Source: Acanthopleuribacter pedis
Lineage (GTDB): Bacteria; Acidobacteriota; Holophagae; Acanthopleuribacterales; Acanthopleuribacteraceae
DNA length: 64,000 bases
Reading direction: 5' to 3'
Assembly: GCF_017377855.1 (NCBI RefSeq)
Contig: NZ_JAFREP010000014.1
Coordinates: 62,001-126,000, forward strand
The notes beneath the pieces are model-generated. The model had not been told where the DNA came from. It saw only the letters and a list, made by a program, of their open reading frames with translations, and did not search any database. The position numbers and the translations under genes are program-made. Positions 1-10,532 of the stretch are shown here, in pieces. Numbering within the stretch: position 1 is the stretch's first letter; every line of letters starts with the position of its first letter.

Positions 1-196
1 TGACAAAAAGACCCTATCCCTTGTGTCGGCGCTTTGGAGAAAGGGTTTAGAGAAAAACAAACATTCGCGGGACGCTCCATCATAGCGAGCATGCCGTGGC
101 TGTGCAGTAAATAATCTCAAATAAGCGGGTTGGATCACAGAAACCGCGGCAGTGTACCGCCGGCCTCCGTGTCCGCCGCCGCTCCGGTCGCGTGGC

Positions 197-234
197 TCAC
201 AAGGGTTTGTCGCCTGGAGCCATCACCCTTGTGA
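197..234. repeat. 10-bp inverted repeat downstream of giant gene 1
   Basis: TCACAAGGGT (197-206) and ACCCTTGTGA (225-234) are perfect inverted repeats around an 18-nt loop. They lie 18 bp beyond the stop codon of the minus-strand giant gene. No run of T follows on the minus strand, so a classical intrinsic terminator is not shown. A related repeat with the core CTCACAAGG occurs at 39089-39132. I see no gene in the rest of bases 1-252. Confidence 0.6.
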
Positions 235-252
235 ACCATGTGGGCTTGCGTG

Positions 253-3200
253 TTACTGGGCTTTTAAGGCCGACATTTGTTCGCCGTCCTTGCTGATGAT
301 CAGTTGGAATCCGGCGAGCGGACCTTGCGCGGTCGCTTCCAGCCAGCCGGGTAAGGCGTTTTGGCTTTCCCATTCCGATTGTGGCAACAATTCGCTAATG
401 GTTTCCACCAGCTTCTGACGCGCCGCCAATTGTCGGGTCGCCGTGGCGATCACCTCGCCCTGGTTGTCGTAGAGCGTAAAGGTGACATTTTGTGCGGTGT
501 CGTTGACGTTCACCACCGAGATCCCTTGGAAGCTGCGGTTGGTGCTGTCGTAGAAGGGGAAACACACGTTGGGTTTGACCCCGGTGGTGGCTTCCAAACC
601 CGCCATTTGTTTTTGGTTGTTGGTGCCGAATAACTCGAAACCAACCACATCCGCATCCGCGACTACTTCCAACCAATCGATGTCGGCCGGTGAGCCGATC
701 GGGGCCAGGAGGTCGCGCGCCAGAACCACCAGTTTCTCGTTGGGTTCCAGCGTGCGTTCCACGTTGTTCACAAAATTGCCCGCGGGCCCGTAAGCCGCGA
801 TGCGCACCCCTTGTTGGACGTCACCGATGTTCACCAGCGTGATCCCCGTCCAGAATTGGTCGATGTCCCGCGCGATGTGGGTGAAGTACAAAGTGTTGGG
901 GACAAAGGTGAAATTGGGATTGTCTTGGCCCGTATCCACCAATTCCAAACCGGCTGAGACCCGCGAGCCGTCGATGGTGCCGAAGACCTCGCTGCCAACC
1001 AACACATTGTTGGCGCCGGCCTCGCTCATCTTGGCCCAAATGCGATCATTCGGCAGGGCGCCGCCGAAGCGGTCCACGAAGTCGAATTGGTCCTGGGTGA
1101 ATTTATCGCGCAGCGTCAAATCGGCGCTGGAGCCTTCCTCGACCGATTGGGTCAGGATGATCGCGCTGGTTTCACTGTCCGTGGCGTTGACGACCGAGGC
1201 GCGGGTGAACCACTGGTCCACCTTCTCCGCGATGTGCGGTACGAACAGTTCGTTGCTGAGTTTGGTGCCCGCCGTGACCAGGTACTCTTCTTTGCCGTCA
1301 CGGGAACAGGTCCGCGCGTAACCCGCGATATCGCCGGTCGCATCGACCTGTACCCAGGCGATTTCGAGTTGCTCGCCGTCGAAGAACTGGCTTACTTCTT
1401 GGTGGGTGCGGCCGTTGCCCGCCAGGGTGAAGGGCGCGCGGGCCAAGATGTTGCCCGAGGCGTCGTAGGCAATCGCTTCAACACTGATCTCGCTGTTGGT
1501 GGTGTTGACAATGCCGATTTCGGTGGTGAAGGTTTCGTTGGATTGAATGTCGGCCAAGTACAAGCCCGGGTTCAAAACGCTCACCGAGAAGCCGTAGCTC
1601 AGCATGCGTTTGTCCTTGCCCGCGATTTGGGTGATGCGCAGGAAGTAATCGCCCGCGCTGAGGCCGTTCAACTGAATAGAGCCTTGGTTGGTGATGATGC
1701 GGCTGTTGAGGGGGTTTTGCAAGCCGTCGTAGAGTTCGGCGCGCACCGTGCCGTCGATGTCGATTTTCACCACGATGCTTTGCCCGTTGCGGTCAACCGT
1801 AATGCGGTAGACATCGGCCGAGTTGATGTCCGGTAGGGTTTGGCGATCATAGTTGCCGGGTGGCAAGGGTTTGGCTTGGCCGAAGGTTTCGTTGGGTTCG
1901 AAGGTGTTTTCGTCCACTTCTCGCACCGTGATGGTGCGGCGTACCGTTTCCGAGACCAGGCCGTTGCGGGTGCGTGCAAACAGGCTGACCGTGAAGGTTC
2001 CCTCGTCGGCCCAAACGATGCGGCCGGGGGTTTGCTGGTTGCTGGTGCGTCCGTCGCCGAAGTCCCAGAAAAAGGTCAGATCTTGGACGCGGAACCCGCG
2101 CGGGTCGCGCACACGCGCTTCGAAGTAAATCGTGCCCGCGTCAGGAACGCGTTTGGCCGCGCCGAAGGGTTCGATTTGCACGTCGGTCGGCAGGTTGATA
2201 TCCACGACCGGCGGCATGGTGCCGAACACGTAGAAGGCCACGCTGTCTTGCAACAAGACATCCTCGGCCACATCGCGTGCGACCACCGTGGCGCGGTAGC
2301 GACCGGGGCGATTGAAGCTGTTGGTGACCGCGATACCTTCCAATTGGGTGCCGTCACCGAAGTCCCAGAAGAACTCCAGCTCTTTTTTGCGCGTGTCCGG
2401 GTTGCTGACCTGGGCCTCGAAGTTGATGACCTCGCCGACCGAAAAGACCGAGGCCGGTTCAGGGCTGGTGGCCGTCAGAAGCACCGGTCGCAGGTTCTCG
2501 AGCGAGACCAACACGTTGACGTAATCCGAGGCGGTTAAGCCGTTCGGGCCGCGTGCCTCGGCAACCAAGGTGAATCGGCCCTCCTGTGGGAAGGTCAAGG
2601 TTAATTCGCGGCCTTGGCCGACATCGGTACCCGGATCGGAAATGAAGTACCAGCGCACCTGGACGTTTTCCTCGCTCGTGGTGGCGATGAAGTTGACCGA
2701 GTCGCCTTGGGTCAGGTTGAGCAAATTAGCCGTGGGTTGGGTGATTTCAATACGGGGCGGCAAGGCCTCGCGCACCCGGATGCGAACCCGCGCCGGCGAG
2801 AGATCGCGGTTGCCGGAGGTGTCTGTTGTATAACAGAGGGCCACGTAAATGCCCGGCTCCCGGAAGGTCGCCGTGACCGAGGCGCCGCTGAGCGTGCGGC
2901 AATTCCCGTTGGAGGAGCAAATCTCCCAAGTGTAGCTCAGCAATTCCTGCTGGGGATCGCTGCCCGTTGCCTGAAAGGAAATCGCTTGGCCGACCGTGAA
3001 CTCGGCATCGTTTTGTGGGCTGGTGATCGAGGTGTCTGGAGCACCGCCGTCGCCACCGTCGCCGCCGTCCGTGCCGTCGGTACCGGTGCCGTCGTCGTCA
3101 TCGAGGATGGTGATCAGGTGGGTGGCGGGAACCACCGGCACCACGGTCGCCGGCAACAATTGCAGGCGGATGGTTTCCGGGCCTTCCTGCACGCTGTCCT

Positions 3201-6200
3201 CAATCACCGTAAAGCGGAGGGTGGCCGTGGTTGCACCGGCTTCAAAGGTCAGGGTCCCTTGGGTCAGGGTGTGGTCGACACCCGCGGTGGCCGAACCACC
3301 GATGCTAAAGGGCACGGTCAGGAGCCCCGGATTGGGGCTGCCCAGCACCGCCGTCACCGCAACCGTGGTTTTGGCCGTGCCTTCCGTCACCGTTTGGGCC
3401 GCCTGTGTCCAGGCAACCGTTTGGAAATCGTTGTCGCCGATCAGAACCAGCGCGTTGCTCGGCGTGCCCAGGGTTGCCTCCACCGGATTCTGTAAGCTGA
3501 CCCTGAACTGTTCGATTTCTTCAATCCCGGTGTCGTCAAGGATCGGAATGGTTACATCCACACTGTTGGTTCCCGGCGGGAAGGTCACCGTCTGGGTAAT
3601 GGTCAGATAGTCCAAGCCGGCGACCGCGCTGCCGTCGCTGGTGGTCAGGGTAACCGAGGCCGTGGTGGAACTGGTGGAATCATCGTTGCCGCGTACCACC
3701 GTGACCGTGACCGTTTCTTCGCCCTCGGTCACGTTGTAGGCCGCCGAGGAGAATTGCACCGTGCCGCTGGGAGCGACATTGTCGTTGTCGACGATGGTCA
3801 CCGTGGCGCTGCCGAGGGTGATCACCCCGTTGTTGGTTGCCCCGCTGATGCTGACCGTGAAGGTTTCACTCGCCTCCACGTCGGTATCGTCGATGATGGG
3901 AATGCTGATGTTCAGCGTTTCGTTGCCGTTGGCAAAATTCAGCGTGTTACTGGTCAGCGTATAATCCTGCCCGGCCAACGCGGTCCCGTCGGCGGTGCTG
4001 AAGGATACGCCGATGGTCTCCCAGGCCACGCCCGCGCGGCTAACCGAAACCGTCACGCTACCCGCGTCCTCGTTGACGCTGAAGGTGGCGGAACTGAGTG
4101 CGATGGATGCCGTGCCCAAGGGCCGGAGTTCTGTGTCGACGACTTTTACGGGGTTGACGAAACTGCCGCCGCCGCGGTTGAGGACGCTGCCCCCGTCGGG
4201 GTCAAAGGTTAAGACGGTGCCGCTGCTGTCGGTGACGTAAGCCGTGGGACCCGCGTCAAAAATGCTGATGTCCATGGTTCCGCCCGCGCCGGGTAATGGG
4301 AGCGCGGTTAGGCTGTCGTTGCTGAGGTCGAAGATCTGGATATTCGCGGTTTGGGTGGTGATAAACAACCGGTTGTTGTAAATCGCGCCCTGGTACGGTG
4401 AACCTGGCACCGCAATCGCCTGGCCGCTTAAGTCGCTCAAATCGATGCGGAACATTTGCGACTGGTTGGGATCGAAGGCGTAGAGGAAGGCACCGGCGGG
4501 ATCCACCACCGCGCCGCTAAAACTCGCGGTAAAGCCGGCGCTCTGGATTAAGCTGTCGTTGCTCGTGTCAATCGCGCACACCGAGCCGTTGCTACCCACC
4601 GTGTAGGCCTCGCGGCGAACCGGGTTAAACACAATCGCCTGGGCCGCGGTAGCACAGGGGATGTTCAGCGTGCGGGTTGAACTGGGCAGTTGCGTGTAAA
4701 CCCCGATCTCGCCAAGGCCGCGTTTGGCTGTTTGGCTGCCGGCACCGAGCAGGAACCAGACCGCGTTGTTGTCCGGGGTGACCGCCGCCGCAAAGGCCGT
4801 GGGGAAATCGGTAAGGGTGTTGTCAAGCACGTTGGTGGTGGTGGCGTAGCTGGTCACCGTGCCGTTGTTGGGGGAAACCACATAGAGCCTGTCGCCGGTG
4901 GGCGTGGTGGTCACACCCGAGCCCGAAACCTGGGTGTTGATCACCCGGTTCTCGGTGTTGTTGGCCGCATCAAGCGACACAATCCCGGGAATACCCACAT
5001 CGAGGACGTACACCTGAGGGTCGGTGATCGGCGGCGTGGTGCCGAACGAGAGGGTATATGCGGTGGTGCCGGCGTCGACCGTGACATCCAGACCTTGCGG
5101 TGGGGTGATGTTGCGGGTGGTGAAATCGCCGAGAAGCGCCGTGTACTGGAGCAGGGTGAAGTTCGTGCCGTCCTGGGGATCGTTGGTGAAAGTGGTGGTG
5201 AGGGTGCCGCCCAGGTTGGCCGTGCCGCTGATGTCGATGCGATCACTCCCCAAGGGCGTGAGACCATCCAAATCGAATTCAAGCGTGCCGGTGTTGACCA
5301 GGTTTGCGCCGATTTGTAAGGTGCCGGTGCCGGTTCCGGCAATACGCAGCGTCCCTTCATTCACAAAACCATTGCCGGGCGCCGCGAATTGAATCGAACC
5401 CTCGGCGTTAAGGGTGGCGCCGACGCTGTTACGAATGTCGCCGCTGTCGATGTTCAGGGTCGCTTGCGCCAGGCTGAAATTGTTGTTGTTGAGGATGGTA
5501 ACGGCGCCGCGTTTGGTTGAGGCACCGCCGCCACCACCGAAGAAGGTATCCGTGTTTGCCACGAAGGTGCCGTTGTTGATCAATTGCAAGTTGAGCAGGC
5601 GGTTGCCGCCGGCCGCGGCGTCGATGACCATCGAGCCGTCATTGGTGAACAAGCCGCCGTTGTTGATGCCGATGCCGGAGTCGGTGGCTGTTTGGCTGGT
5701 CAGGATGATTTGCCCGCTATTGGTCAGACCCGATTCAAGGATCAAAACGCCGGGGTTGGGCGAGTTGGTGGTATCGCCCGCGATTTGGATGAGGCCGCCG
5801 GAAGCGTTGTTGGCGAGCAGGCCGATGCCGCTGCCGCCGAAGACGTTAATCGAACCGTTGTTGGTTAAGGGGTTGCCCCGTTTTTCCGGTGACGGTCCAC
5901 CCGGGGTTCCCAAAAAGCTGTCGACCAAGCGCAGGGTGGCGCCCGTAAAGATGTTCATGCTGTTGGTGTCAAGTATTTGACCCGAGACCGCCAGGGTTGG
6001 GTTGCCGGCTCCTCCGAGCGCGACGCTTGCGGCGAAGGCCGGCTGCGTGTTGATCGTGACCGTGACCGACAGGTCGATGGTGACCGCCGTGTTCGGGCCC
6101 GGTACCGCGTTGCCGTCCCAGTTGGCCGGGTTGTGCCAGTCACCGCCCGCGCCGCCGGTCCATTGAGCGGTGGCGGGACCGCCGTTGACCAAGGTGACCG

Positions 6201-9200
6201 CGCCGGCTTCGTAAACCACGTCGAGGGTGGAGCCGGCCGGCGAGGTCAGCGAGGTATTGGCGAAATCACCCGTGCCGCGGGTCGTAAAAGTTACGACCGG
6301 TAAAGGGACACCTGTCGGCGGTTCAAAATTACCGGGGAAGGCAGCGGCCAAGGTGCCGCCGAAAACCGCCGTACCTGAAACGATCAATTGGTCGAGTGCG
6401 GTGCTGCCGGAATTATCCTGGATGTTAACGCTCAAGGTGCCGCCGGCGCCTTGGGTGTAGTTGGTCGAGATCGTCAGCGCATCGTTAAAGCCGCCGTCGC
6501 CGACCGTCACCGTACCGTTGTTGGTGAGCGAGCCTTGCATCGTGCCCGGCCCGTTCATTGCCGCGCCGTTCACCAGGGTGAACGGCTGTTGCACGCCGAG
6601 GATGGCACCTTCAAGGTTGATTCCCGCGCCGGTTGTGACCGCGAAGGTGTCGGTGAAGGTCAGGGTGTTGCCCGCGAGGGCCATCGTGCCGGCAAGCGTT
6701 GTGGGCAGGGATACCGTCCCGTCGCCCGGTGCGCTTTTGTTGAAGTTACCCGACACGTTAAGGGTGGCGGGGCCGCCGCCTCCTGCCGGAATGATATTGC
6801 CGGATTGCAGATCCAGTAGCCCGCCGGTGTTGATGGTGACCGTGGTGTCGGCCGCGGAGAGCGTGGCGCCGCCTTCAATGCGCAGGGTGCCGCCGTTGGC
6901 CACGGTGAGCGGCCGTTGGTCGAGCGTGTGGGGATCGCCGCCGTTTATCTGGAGGACGGCCGTGTTTTGCACGTTAAATGCGCCCGAACCCGCGAGCGTT
7001 CCGCCCGCCCAGTTCATGATCCCGTTTAAGTTGATGATGCCCGTGCCCTGGAGCGTGCCGCTGTTCATGATCACGTTTGAAAAGGCCGTATCCACGTTGA
7101 CGTTCACCGTGGCCGTGTTGATGCTCAGGCTGCCGGTGAAGGTGGGGGCAACCGTGCCGAAGGTGGCCGTGGTGCCATTGATCGCCACGTCCCCGCCGCC
7201 GGAAATTCCGCCGGTGAAGGTTAAGGTGGCGGTATTGCCTTCGAAGCGGGTACCCGGCGAGACAACAATCGAACCCGGTACCAAGCCGCCGCCGTTTTGT
7301 GAAAAGTTACCGTTGTTGACGTTCAAGGTGCCGCGAAAATCGGCGAGGGCGTCGTTGACAAAGATGCCGGTGGCACTCAGGTTAATAATCGAAGTCGGGT
7401 CGCCCAGGAACGTGGGCGTGCCACCGGTTACGATGATCGACGTGGTACCGGAAATGTTGAGGGTGGCGCCGTTGGGAACGTTTAAGATCGAGGTGCCGTC
7501 CATCTCAATGTTGCCGTCGCTCCAGGCCGTGCCCGTGGGCAAGTTCACCGAGTAACCGCCGCGGATGAACTTGGGTGAGGTGCCGCTAATCGCCGCCGTC
7601 GGCCCGGTTAGGTTCGCCTGCGGTGGCGGACCCGCGCCCAAGCCGTCAAAACCGCCGTCGGTCCAGTTCACCGTCCCTTGCGCGTTCATCTGGCCGGGTC
7701 CCGTAATCGTGGCGCCCTCCAAGTTGAGCGGCGCGTTGGCTGCTAAGAAGAAACCGTCGTTCCCGACCGTGATCGTGCCGCCTTGTAAGGTCGTCACACC
7801 GGGACCGCTAAAGTTTGCCCCGCTGATGGTTTTGTTTTCACCAAACAGCGTGAACACCGTGCCGCTTGCCAGCGTGGGGCCGCTGCCGACCGAACCCGGT
7901 CCACCCCAGCGCAATTCCCCGAAGTTAATCGCTAGGGGACTGTTGAGGTTCAGCCCGCACATGATTTCGGTCACCGTTCCGGGTGGTTGCGGGCTCATCG
8001 GGCTGTCGTCGAGCGACGCGCCGATGTTTAAGTTGAGGGAACCAACTCCTGGCGAGCGCATCGGGTCGGCTTGCAAGCGGGCGCCGGCATAAATCGAAAA
8101 GGTGCCGCCGTCGTGGTTGATTTGCGAACTTTCCTCAACGCCGAGAATCGCGTCTTCCATGATCGTGATCGTGCCGCCGTTGTTGTTGAGTACCGCCCCC
8201 GTGTTGAGTTCCTTGGGGTTGCCGCCTTGAATTTGCATGACGCAGCCCGAGGCGCATTCCACCGTGTAGGGGCCGGTCATGGAACCGCCCGACCACAGGA
8301 AGGAACCGGTGGACGACAAGGTGCCGGTACCCGCGATGGACCCGTTGTCAAAACGAATCACGCCCCCGATGGGACCGGGAAGGGTGGAAAGGTTGACCGG
8401 GCCGTTGATGATCATCTCGCCGAGGTTGTTGATGGGGGAGGAGAGAATGTTCATGAGGTTGCCGGTAAATTCAACCGCGTTGCCGGCGGAAGTGGCCAGG
8501 GTCGAGTTCATCACGCCGCCGCCGCTGAAGATCAAACGCGCCGCGTTGGCATTGATGTTGGTGGGACCCGCTGCTTCCGAGAGGCTGACGCCAAAATCGA
8601 AATCGCCGCCTTGGGATTTGGTGAGCGTGTTCTGGTTGATGAAGGTCCCGCTGTTGGGCGTCTGCATTTGGCCGTCACTGGCGATGTTAAAGGTGCCGTT
8701 GTTGATGATGCTCGCCGAATCGAGTTCAATGACGCCGTTGCCGGTCACACCGCCGCCGGAATCGAGGGTGAGCGTGCTGTTGCGCAGTGCTTTGAGGCCC
8801 CCGGTGCTGAAGGTCAAAGAGCCGACCGATTGCGTGGTGACCGGGCCGTCGCGCATTTCACCGCTTTGCCAATCGTAAAGGAGTTCGATGGTGAGGGTGT
8901 TGCCGCCGCAATCGATGACGCCGCCGTTTTGGATAAAAGAACCCGTCTGCAGCATGATGTCGGTGGTCAGGTTGAGGGTGCCGCCGTCGATGCGCGTGTT
9001 GCCAAAAACGGTGTCGTCCAAACCATGGACGCCGCCGGTGAACACCAAAAAGTTTTCCGAGCCGGTGGCGTTAAAGGTCCCGGTATGGGTGCCGTCCCCG
9101 CCGAGCTGCAACTCAAAACTGTTGCCGATTTCAACAAAACCGCCGTTGTCGAAGCGGGCCGTCACCGGGAGAATCGTTGGCGGCAATTTGCGTGCTGATG

Positions 9201-9948
9201 CGAACCTGTCCTGATCGGTGGGTGCGAATGCGGGAATCGCATTACCCACATGTAAGGTGCCGTTGACCGTAAAGATACCCGGCGGTCCGGTGGTGGTGTT
9301 AATCGCGGAAGTCCCGCCGAGGGCCATGTCAACACCGCTGTTGACGGTAAAAGCCGCGCTGTTGTTGAGTTCCAGGTTTAACCCGGTGATGGTGTCTAAT
9401 TGGCTTGCCAGCACCACCGTGGTGCTGTCGATGACCCAGGTGAAGGGTGCGGGAATGACAGTGTTTGCACCGGAGATGAAGTTCACGGTACCACCGCCCG
9501 AGAAGCGCATGTCGTTTAACTGAATGGTGCCGCCGAGGTTGACCACCGCCCCCGGATTCACCGACAGTTCGCCGTTGCCGGCGAACGTGATACGGCCCGT
9601 GTTCTCTTGCGTGCTGGTCCCGGTGGTTACGATGAGTTGGGAGCCGCCTTGGAGGGTAAGCGCTTGGATGAATGAACTGGCGCTGACACCCAGTTCGAAA
9701 CGCTGGATGGTAAAGCTACCGTTCACGATGATGCTGATCGGGGTGTCGACATTCATCAGCGCTTCATCGGCGGGGCCGGGAACCTGGGCCGGCGACCAGT
9801 TGGCCGGGTCGCCGAAGTTGGTGCCGTCGCCGGCGCCGCTCCAGGTGATGGGTGCCGCCTGGGCTGAAAACCCGGCAAGGCCGAGCAGCAGGCACAGCCA
9901 CATTTTGGTGAGAGGGTTGGCAATTCGCGGGGTAAAGGGTGCGATCAT
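253..9948 (-). CDS. Giant secreted multidomain surface protein (paralogue 1, 3,231 aa)
   Basis: Probably a secreted or surface adhesin/matrix protein; the exact role is unknown. The ATG at 9948 is chosen because GGAGG lies 6 nt upstream and a signal peptide ending near AQA-APITW follows; the frame is open further upstream. Approximate order of parts: signal peptide 1-30; a beta-rich, Asn/Gly/Thr-rich repetitive region 30-1640 with two WSGAGDG...ANW-type modules (about 33 and 1265), resembling autotransporter or beta-helix passengers; a beta-propeller-like segment 1640-1945 beginning VYVLDVGIPG; three Calx-beta repeats 1946-2280 (SVNEDAG, NVTEGEE, TVTEGTA); an acidic Gly/Asp linker; PKD/Ig-like domains 2305-2670 (FFWDFGDG twice); a pre-peptidase C-terminal-like domain 2680-2793 (FEPNETFGQA); and a C-terminal block of repeated beta modules 2795-3231 ending SALKAQ. 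I see no catalytic motif, membrane anchor or sorting signal. The gene at 17332-27033 has the same architecture. Confidence 0.9.
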   Translation of the reverse strand: MIAPFTPRIANPLTKMWLCLLLGLAGFSAQAAPITWSGAGDGTNFGDPANWSPAQVPGPADEALMNVDTPISIIVNGSFTIQRFELGVSASSFIQALTLQGGSQLIVTTGTSTQENTGRITFAGNGELSVNPGAVVNLGGTIQLNDMRFSGGGTVNFISGANTVIPAPFTWVIDSTTVVLASQLDTITGLNLELNNSAAFTVNSGVDMALGGTSAINTTTGPPGIFTVNGTLHVGNAIPAFAPTDQDRFASARKLPPTILPVTARFDNGGFVEIGNSFELQLGGDGTHTGTFNATGSENFLVFTGGVHGLDDTVFGNTRIDGGTLNLTTDIMLQTGSFIQNGGVIDCGGNTLTIELLYDWQSGEMRDGPVTTQSVGSLTFSTGGLKALRNSTLTLDSGGGVTGNGVIELDSASIINNGTFNIASDGQMQTPNSGTFINQNTLTKSQGGDFDFGVSLSEAAGPTNINANAARLIFSGGGVMNSTLATSAGNAVEFTGNLMNILSSPINNLGEMIINGPVNLSTLPGPIGGVIRFDNGSIAGTGTLSSTGSFLWSGGSMTGPYTVECASGCVMQIQGGNPKELNTGAVLNNNGGTITIMEDAILGVEESSQINHDGGTFSIYAGARLQADPMRSPGVGSLNLNIGASLDDSPMSPQPPGTVTEIMCGLNLNSPLAINFGELRWGGPGSVGSGPTLASGTVFTLFGENKTISGANFSGPGVTTLQGGTITVGNDGFFLAANAPLNLEGATITGPGQMNAQGTVNWTDGGFDGLGAGPPPQANLTGPTAAISGTSPKFIRGGYSVNLPTGTAWSDGNIEMDGTSILNVPNGATLNISGTTSIIVTGGTPTFLGDPTSIINLSATGIFVNDALADFRGTLNVNNGNFSQNGGGLVPGSIVVSPGTRFEGNTATLTFTGGISGGGDVAINGTTATFGTVAPTFTGSLSINTATVNVNVDTAFSNVIMNSGTLQGTGIINLNGIMNWAGGTLAGSGAFNVQNTAVLQINGGDPHTLDQRPLTVANGGTLRIEGGATLSAADTTVTINTGGLLDLQSGNIIPAGGGGPATLNVSGNFNKSAPGDGTVSLPTTLAGTMALAGNTLTFTDTFAVTTGAGINLEGAILGVQQPFTLVNGAAMNGPGTMQGSLTNNGTVTVGDGGFNDALTISTNYTQGAGGTLSVNIQDNSGSTALDQLIVSGTAVFGGTLAAAFPGNFEPPTGVPLPVVTFTTRGTGDFANTSLTSPAGSTLDVVYEAGAVTLVNGGPATAQWTGGAGGDWHNPANWDGNAVPGPNTAVTIDLSVTVTINTQPAFAASVALGGAGNPTLAVSGQILDTNSMNIFTGATLRLVDSFLGTPGGPSPEKRGNPLTNNGSINVFGGSGIGLLANNASGGLIQIAGDTTNSPNPGVLILESGLTNSGQIILTSQTATDSGIGINNGGLFTNDGSMVIDAAAGGNRLLNLQLINNGTFVANTDTFFGGGGGASTKRGAVTILNNNNFSLAQATLNIDSGDIRNSVGATLNAEGSIQFAAPGNGFVNEGTLRIAGTGTGTLQIGANLVNTGTLEFDLDGLTPLGSDRIDISGTANLGGTLTTTFTNDPQDGTNFTLLQYTALLGDFTTRNITPPQGLDVTVDAGTTAYTLSFGTTPPITDPQVYVLDVGIPGIVSLDAANNTENRVINTQVSGSGVTTTPTGDRLYVVSPNNGTVTSYATTTNVLDNTLTDFPTAFAAAVTPDNNAVWFLLGAGSQTAKRGLGEIGVYTQLPSSTRTLNIPCATAAQAIVFNPVRREAYTVGSNGSVCAIDTSNDSLIQSAGFTASFSGAVVDPAGAFLYAFDPNQSQMFRIDLSDLSGQAIAVPGSPYQGAIYNNRLFITTQTANIQIFDLSNDSLTALPLPGAGGTMDISIFDAGPTAYVTDSSGTVLTFDPDGGSVLNRGGGSFVNPVKVVDTELRPLGTASIALSSATFSVNEDAGSVTVSVSRAGVAWETIGVSFSTADGTALAGQDYTLTSNTLNFANGNETLNISIPIIDDTDVEASETFTVSISGATNNGVITLGSATVTIVDNDNVAPSGTVQFSSAAYNVTEGEETVTVTVVRGNDDSTSSTTASVTLTTSDGSAVAGLDYLTITQTVTFPPGTNSVDVTIPILDDTGIEEIEQFRVSLQNPVEATLGTPSNALVLIGDNDFQTVAWTQAAQTVTEGTAKTTVAVTAVLGSPNPGLLTVPFSIGGSATAGVDHTLTQGTLTFEAGATTATLRFTVIEDSVQEGPETIRLQLLPATVVPVVPATHLITILDDDDGTGTDGTDGGDGGDGGAPDTSITSPQNDAEFTVGQAISFQATGSDPQQELLSYTWEICSSNGNCRTLSGASVTATFREPGIYVALCYTTDTSGNRDLSPARVRIRVREALPPRIEITQPTANLLNLTQGDSVNFIATTSEENVQVRWYFISDPGTDVGQGRELTLTFPQEGRFTLVAEARGPNGLTASDYVNVLVSLENLRPVLLTATSPEPASVFSVGEVINFEAQVSNPDTRKKELEFFWDFGDGTQLEGIAVTNSFNRPGRYRATVVARDVAEDVLLQDSVAFYVFGTMPPVVDINLPTDVQIEPFGAAKRVPDAGTIYFEARVRDPRGFRVQDLTFFWDFGDGRTSNQQTPGRIVWADEGTFTVSLFARTRNGLVSETVRRTITVREVDENTFEPNETFGQAKPLPPGNYDRQTLPDINSADVYRITVDRNGQSIVVKIDIDGTVRAELYDGLQNPLNSRIITNQGSIQLNGLSAGDYFLRITQIAGKDKRMLSYGFSVSVLNPGLYLADIQSNETFTTEIGIVNTTNSEISVEAIAYDASGNILARAPFTLAGNGRTHQEVSQFFDGEQLEIAWVQVDATGDIAGYARTCSRDGKEEYLVTAGTKLSNELFVPHIAEKVDQWFTRASVVNATDSETSAIILTQSVEEGSSADLTLRDKFTQDQFDFVDRFGGALPNDRIWAKMSEAGANNVLVGSEVFGTIDGSRVSAGLELVDTGQDNPNFTFVPNTLYFTHIARDIDQFWTGITLVNIGDVQQGVRIAAYGPAGNFVNNVERTLEPNEKLVVLARDLLAPIGSPADIDWLEVVADADVVGFELFGTNNQKQMAGLEATTGVKPNVCFPFYDSTNRSFQGISVVNVNDTAQNVTFTLYDNQGEVIATATRQLAARQKLVETISELLPQSEWESQNALPGWLEATAQGPLAGFQLIISKDGEQMSALKAQ

Positions 9949-10532
9949 GTGATTCCTCCACAACGCAACGAGCGGCAAAGTCGCTTTTGGACACGGGGTC
10001 CGGCTGCCGGTCGCCGGGAAACGCTCGCGGAGCGTTCCGAGACGCGATAGTTTTTGACGTGATCTGTTTATCGTATTAAATCTTGGAGGAAACCAAAAGG
10101 GTAACCTTATACCTAAAGTGTGTGATTCATGGCGGCGTACGCGCGCATCTTGCTTGGCGACAACCCATGGTTAAATAATGTACGGTTCTTTCCGGGTATG
10201 CCGTTGCTTCACCCAACACATTTCGCCCCAGTATCTTGAACGATTGCATCAGCCCGAATCGCGCACTTTAAGTCACCTAAATAGTTAGGTGGCGGTCTCG
10301 CCTGTTCAGGTTGCGTTTTTTCTGAACCGCGCCGGCGTTTTGGCGGGATGGGACCGTTTCCGACGGAGGCGTCGATGGGATGAAGCGATCTTTTTCTCCG
10401 TGCGGCAGGTAGGCGCGATGCCCATGATTCCCACGGCTTCTACACGGCGTGATTGGCACCCGTACCGGCCAAATGGAAAGGTTTTCTCACAAGGCCGGCG
10501 ACGGCATGACATGGGTTTTTCTACCCCGGAGG
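9949..10532. other. Intergenic region upstream of giant gene 1
   Basis: This 584-bp gap separates giant gene 1 from the oxidoreductase gene; both are read on the minus strand. It should carry the giant gene's promoter and the oxidoreductase terminator, but I could not assign either. The one clear structure is a perfect hairpin, CACCTAA-atag-TTAGGTG, at 10274-10291. The short open frames here have no recognisable content. Confidence 0.5.

Noticed and set aside
8071..9198. Long plus-strand frames opposite the giant genes (for example 8071-9198, 22309-23817, 1087-1836)
   Set aside because: They are antisense to high-GC coding sequence with strong codon bias; their translations are Gly/Ala/Val/Arg-rich and resemble nothing, and they have no start signals.
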